The translations under genes were made by a program, and so were the position numbers. From the NCBI GenBank assembly GCA_035947875.1, contig DASZJQ010000110.1, forward strand, positions 1-64,000: a stretch of DNA of 64,000 nucleotides. Direction: 5' to 3'. This DNA comes from Bog-473 sp035947875 (lineage in GTDB: Bacteria; Actinomycetota; Acidimicrobiia; Acidimicrobiales; RAAP-2). Numbering within the stretch: the first letter of the stretch is position 1; every line of letters starts with the position of its first letter. The notes beneath the pieces are model-generated. The model was given only the letters and a program-made list of their open reading frames with translations. It did no database searches and was not told the DNA's origin. Shown in pieces: positions 8,053-16,496 of the stretch.

Positions 8053-9258
8053 TCAGCTGGCCACACTTACTTCCGGCGAGTGCACATCCTCGAGGGTGGG
8101 GCCGATCTTCTCCGCCAACGGGGACAGCGCAGCGACATCGAAACGGTAGACGGCAGCAGCATTGCCGCCGAGCATCCGGCGTGCCTCGCTTTCGGGGACG
8201 TCGAAGAAGGTGTCATGGATGCTCTCTCGAGTATGCGGCCAGGTCCCCTCGGGATGCGGAAAATCGTTCCCCCACAGAAACGCCCCAACACCGATCTCGT
8301 GGCGGCGCTCGATCTCTTCCCGGCTGGGCGTCGATGCGCCGACGAAGATGTTGGAGCCGAAGTACTCGCTGGGCCGGCGCGACACGTGTTGGCGGAAGGC
8401 ATTGCCCAATTTGGCCGTGTTGTGCCCGCCCACCCATTTCTCGTCCATCCGCTTGACGATGCCCGGGAGCCACCACGCACCGTCCTCGGTGAGGGCGAAC
8501 TTGAGCGTGGGGTTGCGATCGAATGCGCCGGACCACAAGAGCGCCCAGAGCGGCCGGGCGGCCCACCACCACGCCTCGGTGGCGTAGATCGCCACCAGAC
8601 CGGGCGGGGAGATGATGTCTCGAGACGCCCCCCCGGAATGCACGTGCACGACGATCCCCAGGTCGGCGCAGGCGGCCCAGATCGGTTCGTACCGTGGATC
8701 GTTATAGGCCGGCTGACTCCCCCAGAGGGTTGGAATCATCATGGCCCGGAACCCGTCGTTGGCGATCCGTCTGATCTCCGTCAGTGCCTCCTCGATGTCG
8801 TGGAGGATCGGCACGGTGGCGATCCCGCAACGCCGCTCCGGACTCTCCGAGCAGAGCTCGGCCAGCCAACGATTGTGGGCCCGGGCCCCGGCCATGACCA
8901 GCTCGCCATCGAGATCACCCGAAGAGCCCAATCCGGCCCCGAACGGCGCCGATGCTCCCCCGCCAAGCACGTCGGCGTCGGGAAAGATGACCTCGGCCAC
9001 AATGCCTTCCCGGTCGAGTTCGATGTTGCGGGCGGTCGAGTCCCACGACGCCTTCTTGCCGCCGTCTCCAGTCTCGTGTTCCCAATTCTCTTCGAAGTCG
9101 CCCGAGTCGACCAGGTCCCGTCGCGCCCCGATCAACTGCTGGTTCGCTGCCACGTCGGCATCGAACGCCTCGAGGTACTTCGGGTCCAGATAGTCGCGAT
9201 AGCGCTCAGTGGGCGGCCCCGCGTGCGTGTCGGACGAGATGACCAGGTACCTATCCAT
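8053..9258 (-). CDS. amidohydrolase 2 family protein (divergent from the other two)
   Basis: A 401-residue ACMSD-like TIM barrel. Metal-binding features are ISSDTHAGPP (D-x-H at the N-terminus), VHVHSGG on a central strand and GNDFPHPEGTWPH near the C-terminus. It shares the fold, not the detailed sequence, with the amidohydrolases at 4700 and 20233, so it is a separate subfamily. GGAGAG lies about 6 bases before the ATG. It follows the acetoacetate-decarboxylase-like gene by 52 bases, with a 14-base palindrome in the gap, and is coupled to the TetR gene downstream. Reaction unknown; hydrolysis or decarboxylation of a ring-derived acid is the family precedent. Confidence 0.87.
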   Translation of the reverse strand: MDRYLVISSDTHAGPPTERYRDYLDPKYLEAFDADVAANQQLIGARRDLVDSGDFEENWEHETGDGGKKASWDSTARNIELDREGIVAEVIFPDADVLGGGASAPFGAGLGSSGDLDGELVMAGARAHNRWLAELCSESPERRCGIATVPILHDIEEALTEIRRIANDGFRAMMIPTLWGSQPAYNDPRYEPIWAACADLGIVVHVHSGGASRDIISPPGLVAIYATEAWWWAARPLWALLWSGAFDRNPTLKFALTEDGAWWLPGIVKRMDEKWVGGHNTAKLGNAFRQHVSRRPSEYFGSNIFVGASTPSREEIERRHEIGVGAFLWGNDFPHPEGTWPHTRESIHDTFFDVPESEARRMLGGNAAAVYRFDVAALSPLAEKIGPTLEDVHSPEVSVAS

Positions 9259-9292
9259 TCGTGCTCTCCATTCGTGATCCTCAAACTTTCAG

Positions 9293-9306
9293 GTGGTCCG
9301 GACCAC
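9293..9306. promoter_or_regulatory. 14-base perfect palindrome upstream of amidohydrolase
   Basis: GTGGTCCGGACCAC is fully self-complementary and lies 35 bases upstream of the amidohydrolase ATG at 9258, between it and the stop of the preceding gene. With no loop it suits a DNA-protein operator better than a hairpin. Candidate site for the TetR protein of the same operon; not similar to the 5982 palindrome. Confidence 0.4.
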
Positions 9307-9310
9307 GTCC

Positions 9311-10069
9311 TCAGACGTGGTCGTAGCGAGCAAAGGCGAAGGGCGCGAATTTCTCCGCATCGACCGGTCCCACGACCTTCGGACTCACGCTGCTCTTTCG
9401 GGTCGTCCAGGTGAGCGAGACGAACTCCTCGACGGGAAGATCGGCCACCGGTGCCGTAGCCACGTCACGCAGCACCAGCTTGCCTTCAACGCGCTCCGCG
9501 GTGATCGGTGTCCGCACCTGGTCGACCCGCACCAGCAGCGGCCCGGCGTCAAAACCGGGACCCTCGATGGCCGGCAGGAACTTGAACCAGAACTGCGTGG
9601 CCGCGTAGGGAACCGGAACAGGGAGGTCTTCGGCGACATCGCCGACCATCTCCATGAACGCCACGCCGTGACGCGAGACGCTGGCCCGCACGTGCGACCC
9701 ATCGCGCTCCATCTCAATCTCGGCCAGCTTCTTGGGCTCGCCGAAGCGCTCCCGGCTGATCGCCACCGCTGACTCGAGGTCGATGGGAATCATCAGTGGA
9801 TACTCGCCCAGGGTGCCTTGGTAGACGGCGTCGACGGCAAAGAAGCCCACCTTCTCCTGGTGCCGGTGACCGTTGGGCAGGGCCAGGTCGATGGAGGTGA
9901 CCCGGGCGTGGACGCGGGGCTCGGGCGGAGCTTCGAGTGGTGGGGGCAGCACCGCGGCGAGCAGGACCGGATCGGTCAGGTAGACCGCTTCCAATGAGGG
10001 CAGGACGGGGCCCTCGGGTATGGCGGCTGGTCGCCATGCGGCATTCGAGACCCAACGGTTTTGTGGCAT
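9311..10069 (-). CDS. acetoacetate decarboxylase (ADC) family protein
   Basis: About 252 residues from ATG 10069, chosen because AAAGGAGCG sits 6-7 bases upstream; the frame stays open further upstream but without coding features. It shows the ADC fold signature: a YPLMIPIDLESAVAISRERFGEPKKLA stretch (split here only for description) matching the E-x-x-G/R-E-x-x-G-x-P-K-K-L-A block of the family, then PYAATQFWFKFLP. In true acetoacetate decarboxylase the Schiff-base Lys lies close to this Pro-Lys-Lys region. Many actinobacterial relatives are of unknown function. Context (Rieske oxygenase upstream, amidohydrolase downstream) suggests decarboxylation or hydration of a keto-acid intermediate. 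Confidence 0.8.
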   Translation of the reverse strand: MPQNRWVSNAAWRPAAIPEGPVLPSLEAVYLTDPVLLAAVLPPPLEAPPEPRVHARVTSIDLALPNGHRHQEKVGFFAVDAVYQGTLGEYPLMIPIDLESAVAISRERFGEPKKLAEIEMERDGSHVRASVSRHGVAFMEMVGDVAEDLPVPVPYAATQFWFKFLPAIEGPGFDAGPLLVRVDQVRTPITAERVEGKLVLRDVATAPVADLPVEEFVSLTWTTRKSSVSPKVVGPVDAEKFAPFAFARYDHV

Positions 10070-10127
10070 GTGACGCTCCTTTGAATGAGGGTGGACGGTG
10101 ACGTTCTGAGGCTGTGCAGGTCGGATG

Positions 10128-11162
10128 TCAGTCGATGGCCAGCGAAGGGTCGGAGTAGAACTGCTGGCACCACTCACGGTGGTCGAGAATGGTGCGCTCG
10201 TCCTTGATCAGGATCGGCCGCTCGACGTATCGCTTGTTCTCCCAGATGGGAATGTCCTGGCTCAGTCCGGAGGTGAAGCTCAGCGCAGAGGCTTCGGCCG
10301 CTCCCGGACCGTTGGCGACCGGGGCCAGAAAGGTCCACCGGACCTGGACATGCTCCTCGTCGACCGGTGTGGTCGATGAGAAGAAGGTGACGTGGTTCGT
10401 GATGCGCAACACCCCGAGGCCCAGTCCGAAGGTCTCACGAGTGAACATGCCGTTCATCCCGATGACCCGCTTGTACGTGCCGTCGATGAAGATGTCCTCT
10501 TCGGGAATCGATTCGGTCCCGTGAATGAATCGGAAATGCACCTGGTCGTGGTTGTTCTCGGCCATCTCCTGGCAGACCGTCTTCAGGGTGAAATCGATGG
10601 TGTAGGGCTCGCCGAACGCCGGGTCATCGAACTCCTCCACCTCGGGGACGTCGTAGAAGGGTGGCTTGCCCTCGGCATGGAACCAGGCCCACACCATGTG
10701 ATTTCGCTCAATGGTGGGATACGAGCGAATCTTCGCCTGACTGGGGATCTTCCCCGAACCGTACGGGATGGCGACGCACTGGCCCGTGCTCCCGTCGTAG
10801 TTCCAGCCGTGGAAGGGACAGACAATGGCGTCGTCCTCGACCCGACCGCCCGCGCCGAGATGCGCCCCCAGGTGGGCGCAATAGGCGCTGACCAGACGGG
10901 CCTCCCCGTCCGCCGTGCGGTAGAGCACCAGATCCCGGCCGAAATAGAAGACCGGTTTCACCTCGAGCGGCGCCAGTTCGGCTGCCGCCGAGACGATGAA
11001 CCACCCGTTGGGCATGGGGAAGGGAAAACGTGGGGCGGATTCACGGCGCACCCTCGGCCGACCACCCACGTCCGAGATGTACTCAGGTCGACGGGGCATC
11101 CCACCTTTCAGAGGTTCGCCGATCGCGCCGACTTCGCCATCTGCGGTCTTCACGTCCGTCAT
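10128..11162 (-). CDS. Rieske [2Fe-2S] ring-hydroxylating oxygenase, alpha subunit (KshA-like)
   Basis: 344 residues from ATG 11162, preceded by GAAGGGGGCGAC; an upstream in-frame ATG at 11216 lacks such a site. The Rieske cluster ligands are C95-x-H97 and C115-x-x-H118 (CPFHGW). The mononuclear iron site is N-x-H-D206-x-x-H209-x-x-x-x-H214, with Asp206 as the expected electron bridge. Length and the FPFPMPNGW start resemble single-component-oxygenase families such as 3-ketosteroid 9-alpha-hydroxylase KshA, which need a separate reductase. No reductase or ferredoxin gene is visible nearby. It leads a minus-strand operon with the ADC-like protein, amidohydrolase and TetR genes. Substrate is unproven. 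Confidence 0.9.
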   Translation of the reverse strand: MTDVKTADGEVGAIGEPLKGGMPRRPEYISDVGGRPRVRRESAPRFPFPMPNGWFIVSAAAELAPLEVKPVFYFGRDLVLYRTADGEARLVSAYCAHLGAHLGAGGRVEDDAIVCPFHGWNYDGSTGQCVAIPYGSGKIPSQAKIRSYPTIERNHMVWAWFHAEGKPPFYDVPEVEEFDDPAFGEPYTIDFTLKTVCQEMAENNHDQVHFRFIHGTESIPEEDIFIDGTYKRVIGMNGMFTRETFGLGLGVLRITNHVTFFSSTTPVDEEHVQVRWTFLAPVANGPGAAEASALSFTSGLSQDIPIWENKRYVERPILIKDERTILDHREWCQQFYSDPSLAID

Positions 11163-11211
11163 GTCGCCCCCTTCAGATGGCCCCCAAAGAGGGAAAGCCA
11201 CTATTTTCCGA

Positions 11212-11253
11212 ATCAATTATCAATATATACTCTGCAAGTCAGGAGTCAAGGGG
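11212..11253 (+). promoter_or_regulatory. AT-rich promoter with second TGCAAGTCA element
   Basis: The stretch AATTATCAATATATACTC is an AT island with good -10 potential. It is followed by TGCAAGTCA (11233-11241) and AGTCAAGGGG, matching the element at 3648-3667 ahead of the other SDR. It lies 39 bases upstream of the SDR start at 11292 and about 70 bases from the divergent Rieske gene start, so it could serve either. A common activator or repressor site is inferred. Confidence 0.5.
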
Positions 11254-11291
11254 TGGGGGCCTGGTGCCCACGTTCTCCGGAGAGGGACGGC

Positions 11292-12164
11292 ATGAAAGAA
11301 CTTCGCGGAAAAGTAGCGGTGGTCACCGGAGGAGCGAGCGGCATCGGCCTCGCCATCGCACGGGCCTTTTTGAACGAGGGCATGTCGGTGGTGATCGCCG
11401 ACATCGAGCAGACGGCGCTCGACGGCGCCGTCACCGAGCTCAGCCCGCTGGGCTCGGTCACCGGCGTGGTGACCGATGTGAGCAAGCTCGAAGCGGTCGG
11501 GGCCCTGGCCGACCGCGTCTACGGCACGTACGGCGGCTGCCACGTCCTCTGCAACAACGCCGGTGTGGGCGCACCGAGCTCGAAGGTGTGGACGACCACG
11601 CCGAACGATTGGCGTTGGGTCTTCGGCGTCAACGTGACCGGCGTGGTCAACGGCATTCTCACCTTCGTGCCGCGCATGCTCGAGGGCGGAGCCGAGGGCC
11701 ACATCGTGAACACCTCCTCACCGGACGGTCCCATCTCACCTCTGTCCACGGCGTCGGTCTATGCCGCCAGCAAGGCGGCCGTCTCGACCATCACCGAATG
11801 CCTGGCCGCTCAGCTCGAAGCCGACGACACCAGCTTGAGAGCGTCCGTGTTCTATCCCTCCGGGGGTCTGATGCGCACCGGCCTCTGGACGGCGGAGCGC
11901 ACCCGACCGCCCGAGCTGGCCCGGGAGCGCCCCCGAGAGACAGCGCCGATGACGATTGAAGGTCTCGAGGCGATGGCGGAGAAGGCGGGGCGGGAGCTGC
12001 AATTCCAATCCCTCGACGAGTTGGCCGACCTCGTGGTCTCGGGCATCAAGGAACAGCGCTTCGTCATGATGTTGGGCCTGGACGAGACGGCGGCGACCCT
12101 CCGATCCCGGGCCGACGCCATCGAGAAGGGTGACCTGCCGCTCACCAAGGCGCACCTCGGCTAA
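11292..12164 (+). CDS. SDR family NAD(P)-dependent oxidoreductase
   Basis: 290 residues from ATG 11292, with GAGAGGGA 5-12 bases upstream. Classical SDR: cofactor motif TGGASGIGLA near residue 12, an acidic residue in ADIEQ favouring NAD, structural motif NNAGVG and catalytic Ser in NTSSPDG with Y-A-A-S-K. The C-terminal half is longer than a minimal SDR, as in actinobacterial relatives acting on bulky substrates. It is a single gene between the divergent Rieske operon and the convergent acyl-CoA ligase, whose stop lies 4 bases away. Expected to oxidise a secondary alcohol in the same pathway; direction and substrate are unknown. Confidence 0.9.
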   Translation: MKELRGKVAVVTGGASGIGLAIARAFLNEGMSVVIADIEQTALDGAVTELSPLGSVTGVVTDVSKLEAVGALADRVYGTYGGCHVLCNNAGVGAPSSKVWTTTPNDWRWVFGVNVTGVVNGILTFVPRMLEGGAEGHIVNTSSPDGPISPLSTASVYAASKAAVSTITECLAAQLEADDTSLRASVFYPSGGLMRTGLWTAERTRPPELARERPRETAPMTIEGLEAMAEKAGRELQFQSLDELADLVVSGIKEQRFVMMLGLDETAATLRSRADAIEKGDLPLTKAHLG

Positions 12165-12168
12165 CGCG

Positions 12169-13809
12169 TCAGCGCTCCACCACGAAGGCGCTGCGCTGGC
12201 GATCCCATGTCGTGGCGGTGACGCCACGATCGCGCAGGTCGAATTTCTGGATCTTGCCGGTGGGGGTATGGGGCAGTTCACCGACGAAGTCGATGTACCG
12301 GGGCACCAGATAGTGGGGCGCGTTGTCGTTGACGAATCGAGCCAACTGGGCCGGATCGATCTCCACGCCGGCTTCGACCACGACGACCACCATGATCTCC
12401 GCTTCCGAGGCCAGTTCGGCCGTGCCGATCCCGAACGCCGCCACTTCGGTGACGTCCGGGTGGGCCCGGACGGCCTGCTCGACGGCCATGGAGGAGACGC
12501 TTCGACCCTTGTGCCGGATGAGGTCTCGCTTGCGATCGACGAAGTGGAACTGGGCGTCGTCGTCCAGCCGTCCCAGATCCCCGGTGTGATACCAGAGGTT
12601 CCGCAGGGCCGCCAGGGTCGCCTCGGGGTCGCCGAAGTAGCCGTTGAAGAGGACATAGGGCTCCAACGGCCGGACACAGAACTCGCCCACCTCCCCTCGC
12701 GCCACCTCGCGGTCGTGGTCATCGAAAAGGCGGACGTCAATACCGGGCAGCGGTAATCCGACCGACCCCGGGTTCCAGTGACGGCCGCTCCCGTCCACCC
12801 GCGATATGAGCCCCATGACCTCGCTCTGCCCATAGCCCTGCTGAATCAACTCGATCCCGAAGCGCGCCTTGAAGGGCTCGAGTACGGGATCGGGCATGGG
12901 TATCGCACCCATGGCCCGCACCGGATTGTCCGCGTCATCGGCCTGCTCGGCGGCCTGCCACAGGAAGAGATGCATCGCCCCGAGGGTGAAGGCCTGGGTG
13001 GCACCGAAATGCCGCGTTCGTTCCCAGAACGAACTGACCGAGAAGCCGGCGTCGAGCCCGAATGGAACGCCGGCCACCAGCGAGCGGAACACCACACCGA
13101 TCCACGCCGCCGAATTGCACATGGGAAGGCAGCAGTAGAGAACGTCGTCATCCCTGGTCTGGGCGGAGGCGGCGCCCGTGAGGGCGGCCCGGATCCACGC
13201 GTTGTGGCTCTGCATCACCCCCTTGGGCCGTCCGGTGGTGCCCGACGTCCACAAGACGGCCGACGTGTCGCCGTTGGTGACATCGACGTCGGGCAGTCGG
13301 GTGCTCGATGACGCCAACGCGTCGAGGACATGCAGCGTGACCCCCTCGGGCAGCTCCTCGAGGTTGGCCGGGGCATCGCTCTCCCCGATGAGGACCAGGT
13401 GTGCCATGGGAAGGCCATGCATCACCTCGGCGACCCGGCCGACAACGGCGGAGTCCACGACGACGACGGTGGCTCGACTGTCCTGCAGCGTCCGGCGCAA
13501 CCAGCTGCCGCGCTCGTCGGTGTTGATCGGGACCCACACGGCTCCGAGGCGGTTGATGGCGAACACCAGAGGGACCAGGTCGGCGCGGTTCCCCGAGTAG
13601 ATCGCCACCGTGTCCCCGAGGGCGACACCCAGGTCGACCAGGCCCCGGGCCAAGCCATCGGCTCGTTGGTCCACATCGGCGAACGTCCAGCTCACGTCGT
13701 CGGCCACGACGAACCTTGTCTCGGGACGATGGAACGCCTGCTGTCGCAGGACGTTCCCCAGTGTCCGCTCCGAGGGTTGATCGAACCGGGGGCCGCCGGT
13801 CACCGTCAT
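12169..13809 (-). CDS. AMP-dependent acyl-CoA synthetase (class I adenylate-forming ligase)
   Basis: 546 residues from ATG 13809. The AMP-binding P-loop is TSGTTGRPKG (residues 188-197). Later motifs include YGQSE (A5), YHTGDLGRLD (A7), DRKRDLIRHKG (A8 hinge) and PTGKIQKFDLR with the catalytic Lys (A10). This architecture activates a carboxylic acid as acyl-AMP and transfers it to CoA. It is the last gene of a five-gene minus-strand operon, 10 bases after the SDR, together with thiolase and HMGS/DUF35 genes, so it most likely primes a pathway intermediate for beta-oxidation. Chain or ring specificity cannot be read here. Confidence 0.93.
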   Translation of the reverse strand: MTVTGGPRFDQPSERTLGNVLRQQAFHRPETRFVVADDVSWTFADVDQRADGLARGLVDLGVALGDTVAIYSGNRADLVPLVFAINRLGAVWVPINTDERGSWLRRTLQDSRATVVVVDSAVVGRVAEVMHGLPMAHLVLIGESDAPANLEELPEGVTLHVLDALASSSTRLPDVDVTNGDTSAVLWTSGTTGRPKGVMQSHNAWIRAALTGAASAQTRDDDVLYCCLPMCNSAAWIGVVFRSLVAGVPFGLDAGFSVSSFWERTRHFGATQAFTLGAMHLFLWQAAEQADDADNPVRAMGAIPMPDPVLEPFKARFGIELIQQGYGQSEVMGLISRVDGSGRHWNPGSVGLPLPGIDVRLFDDHDREVARGEVGEFCVRPLEPYVLFNGYFGDPEATLAALRNLWYHTGDLGRLDDDAQFHFVDRKRDLIRHKGRSVSSMAVEQAVRAHPDVTEVAAFGIGTAELASEAEIMVVVVVEAGVEIDPAQLARFVNDNAPHYLVPRYIDFVGELPHTPTGKIQKFDLRDRGVTATTWDRQRSAFVVER

Positions 13810-13819
13810 GACCGACGTC

Positions 13820-14686
13820 TCACCGATCGTGGGCCGCAGTGGAGGCGTCGGGGTCGGCGTCGGGGCCAGGGTCGGCGTCGGGGTCCGGAGGAGGCATGCT
13901 GGCGTACGTCGCCCCGCCGTCGACGAGGATGTCGATCCCCGTGACGTACGACGCGCCAGCCGAGCACAAAAACGCGGCCACGGAAGCGATCTCTTCGGGT
14001 CGGCCCAGGCGGGGGATCGGTGCCGGATCGATAAAGGCTCGGGCCGACAGCTCATCATCAATCGCCAACTGACCCATCGTGGTATCGATGATGCCTGGCG
14101 AAAGGGACACGATCCGGCCACCCGACACTCCCCATTCCGGCGCCAGATTGCTGGCGAGTCGAATGACCCCCGCCTTCGACAAGACGTACGCCGTGTTGGG
14201 CTCATCGACGTCAATCCCGACCGCGGTCAATCGGCCGGGGAGATCGTCATCGAGGGGTCTCTCCAACTGTGCCATGACCCGTCGTTCCGGGACCATGAGG
14301 TGACCGGCCATGGAGGCAAAGCACACCGCGGCCGAACCCGGGGCGACGGCGGAGGCAAAGGCGCGCAGGACCCGGGCCGTCCCGACGAGATTGACCTCGT
14401 AGATGGGACGTCCGGACGCCATGTGGGGTGACAGTCCGGCCGTGATGACCAGCGCGCCGAGCCTCTTCACCGGCCCAGCCAATTGGCGGACTTGGGCCTC
14501 GTCGGTAATGTCCACCGCTGCCGCAGTCACCTGGGGTCCCAGGCGCCGGGCCAGGTCCGACACCGCGTCGAGATCCCGATCGGCCACGACGAGCGGTCGC
14601 TCTCCATGAAGCGCTTCGGCCACCGCCCGGCCGATACCCGAGCCGGCACCGATCACGACATCGGTCGGGGCATCGGCCTCGTTCAC
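13820..14686 (-). CDS. SDR family oxidoreductase with Asp/Pro repeat tail
   Basis: 288 residues from GTG 14686. This start overlaps the upstream PPOX stop by 4 bases (GTGA) and places the cofactor motif VIGAGSGIGRA at the expected N-terminal position; the frame is open further upstream but is antisense-like there. Other motifs: ITAGLS, catalytic Y-V-L-S-K and the C-terminal VTGIDILVDGGA of classical SDRs. The last ~22 residues are a PDPDADPGPDADPDAS tail encoded by a GTCGGGGTCGGCGTCGG-type repeat, unlike the family. It lies 10 bases before the acyl-CoA ligase in the five-gene operon. Likely a 3-hydroxy or ring-hydroxyl dehydrogenase. Confidence 0.88.
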   Translation of the reverse strand: MNEADAPTDVVIGAGSGIGRAVAEALHGERPLVVADRDLDAVSDLARRLGPQVTAAAVDITDEAQVRQLAGPVKRLGALVITAGLSPHMASGRPIYEVNLVGTARVLRAFASAVAPGSAAVCFASMAGHLMVPERRVMAQLERPLDDDLPGRLTAVGIDVDEPNTAYVLSKAGVIRLASNLAPEWGVSGGRIVSLSPGIIDTTMGQLAIDDELSARAFIDPAPIPRLGRPEEIASVAAFLCSAGASYVTGIDILVDGGATYASMPPPDPDADPGPDADPDASTAAHDR

Positions 14687-15186
14687 CGAGTCAGGAATGG
14701 CGCGGTGGAACCCCCAACCTCCATCTCGGGCATCCCGAGCTTGCGATGGTCCCACGACCGGGTCCGCTCGACCTCGAGTCTGACCGTGACCCGATTGTTG
14801 ATCATCGCCTCGACCAGTGGACGCAGGTCCTCCGAGTAGGGGCCCATGTAGCGCTCGAACACGCTGACGCCCACCTTCCACAGCGCGTCGGGGTCGTCGA
14901 CCACCACGCCCCGACCCTCAAGCGAGACGCCGCGCAGCTGATCGTACGTCAGGCCATCCTCGATGAGGAACGAGAACAGGTCGTTGCGGCGCAGGTTCGC
15001 CACCTTCTGTGACTTGGCCTTCGTTTCGATCCACACCTGGCCGTCGATGACGGCGTACCACATGGCCACTAAATGAGGGACGCCCTTCGGTCCGACCGTG
15101 GCGATGGTCGCACTTCGTTGCTGCTCAACGAACGCGGTGATCTCGTCGTCGCTCATCCTGATGCTCGCCCGTTGATTCTCGCCCAT
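14683..15186 (-). CDS. pyridoxamine 5'-phosphate oxidase-fold (PPOX) F420/flavin-binding protein
   Basis: A 167-residue split-barrel protein. ATIATVGPKGVPHLVAMWY near residue 26 is the usual first beta-hairpin of the PPOX class, and WIETKAKSQKVANLRRN matches the phosphate-binding Lys/Arg stretch of F420-dependent FDOR-B members. AAAGGAA precedes the ATG. In actinobacteria such proteins bind F420 or FMN and reduce enoyl or quinone-like groups. Its place in a CoA-ligase/thiolase operon suggests a redox step on a pathway intermediate. It is translationally coupled to the SDR downstream. Cofactor is inferred from family only. Confidence 0.85.
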   Translation of the reverse strand: MGENQRASIRMSDDEITAFVEQQRSATIATVGPKGVPHLVAMWYAVIDGQVWIETKAKSQKVANLRRNDLFSFLIEDGLTYDQLRGVSLEGRGVVVDDPDALWKVGVSVFERYMGPYSEDLRPLVEAMINNRVTVRLEVERTRSWDHRKLGMPEMEVGGSTAPFLTR

Positions 15187-15298
15187 GTGGTGTTCCTTTC
15201 GTGGAGGTCACGGATGCTTCGGCCTGGCGGCGGGCCGGGGGCGCACCGCGTTGGTGACCAGTGCCGACGGGAGTGACCCGACGGCAGGGATCGGCGCG

Positions 15299-16492
15299 TC
15301 AGCCCAATTGGTTGCCGACCACGGAGACAAAGGACAGCATCTCCCCCGGGTAGCCGCCCAAGTTGTGGGTCATGGCCAGGCCACGATCGACGGTGGCGAT
15401 CTGGCGATCCGCTGGTGCCTCGTGGCGCAGCTGGAGCCAGCATTCGAAGAACATGCGCAGGCCCGAGGCACCAACGGGGTGGCCAAAGCTCTTCAGCCCA
15501 CCGTCGGGGTTGACCGGGAGATCACCGTCGAGGGCGAACGACCCCGCCAGGACCTCCTTCCAGGCCGACCCACGGGAGGCGAACCCGAGGTCCTCCATGA
15601 GCACGAGTTCCGTGGGCGTGAAGCAGTCGTGCACTTCCGCCATGGCCAACTGGCTCCGGGGATCGGTGATGCCGGCCTGGCGGTACGCGTCCGCCGCGGC
15701 CGCTTCGCATTCGGGGAAATGGGTGTAGTCATAGCCGGGATCGATGAGGCCCGAGCCGCTCCCGGCAACGAAGGACAGCGCCTTGAGGTAGATGGGCTTG
15801 TCGGTGTACTTCAGCGCATCCTCGGCCCGCACCACGATGGCCGCGGCGGCTCCGTCGGCCACACCGGCGCAGTCGAATACACCGAGCGTTCCAGCCAGTC
15901 GGGGAGACTTGAGGACCGTCTCCTTGGTGATTTCCTTGCGGAACTGGGCGCGGGAGTTGCGGGCGCCGTTGTGGTGGTTCTTGACCGCGATGGAGGCCAG
16001 GACATCGGCCATGGTCTCGTCGTCGACGCCGTACTTCTGCCCGTAGGCCGGGGCCACCATGGAGAACATGGCGGCCGCGGTGAGCGTTCTGGCCGTCCCA
16101 TCGTTGGGCGGATTGTTGGCGTTCAGGCCCTGGAATCCGCTGTCCTTCACTTTTTCGGCGCCGACGGCCATGGCGACGTCGTAGGCACCAGACGCCACGG
16201 CGTACGCCGCCGCGCGCAAGGTCTCCGCACCGGTGGCGCAATAGTTCTCCACCCGGGTCACCGGCTTGTTGTGCAGCTGCAGGGGCCGGGCCAGCGTGAT
16301 ACCGCTCATCCCGCTTTGGGCCGTGCCGAACCAGTAGGCATCGACCTCCTCCCTGGTGACGCCGGCCGAGGCGAAGGCCTCGGTGCTGGCGTCAACGATG
16401 AGGTCGTCGAGTCCCTTGTCCCAGTGTTCGGCAAAGGGCGTGCAGCCCATGCCGACAATGGCCACCTGATCGCGAATGCCGTGCGAACCCAT
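15299..16492 (-). CDS. thiolase family protein (SCP-x / lipid-transfer-protein type)
   Basis: 397 residues of thiolase fold. The nucleophilic Cys is present in ENYCATGAE (about residue 84), followed by the second half motifs AEVHDCFTPTEL and KSFGHPVGASG, which supply the catalytic His/Cys loops. The pattern matches SCP-x-type acetyl-CoA acyltransferases and Ltp proteins that cleave branched or cyclic acyl-CoAs, for example steroid side chains. It follows the HMGS/DUF35 fusion gene by 4 bases, the usual pairing of such thiolases with a DUF35 OB-fold partner. It should release acetyl- or propionyl-CoA in the last step of a beta-oxidation cycle (inference). Confidence 0.9.
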   Translation of the reverse strand: MGSHGIRDQVAIVGMGCTPFAEHWDKGLDDLIVDASTEAFASAGVTREEVDAYWFGTAQSGMSGITLARPLQLHNKPVTRVENYCATGAETLRAAAYAVASGAYDVAMAVGAEKVKDSGFQGLNANNPPNDGTARTLTAAAMFSMVAPAYGQKYGVDDETMADVLASIAVKNHHNGARNSRAQFRKEITKETVLKSPRLAGTLGVFDCAGVADGAAAAIVVRAEDALKYTDKPIYLKALSFVAGSGSGLIDPGYDYTHFPECEAAAADAYRQAGITDPRSQLAMAEVHDCFTPTELVLMEDLGFASRGSAWKEVLAGSFALDGDLPVNPDGGLKSFGHPVGASGLRMFFECWLQLRHEAPADRQIATVDRGLAMTHNLGGYPGEMLSFVSVVGNQLG

Positions 16493-16496
16493 CAGG

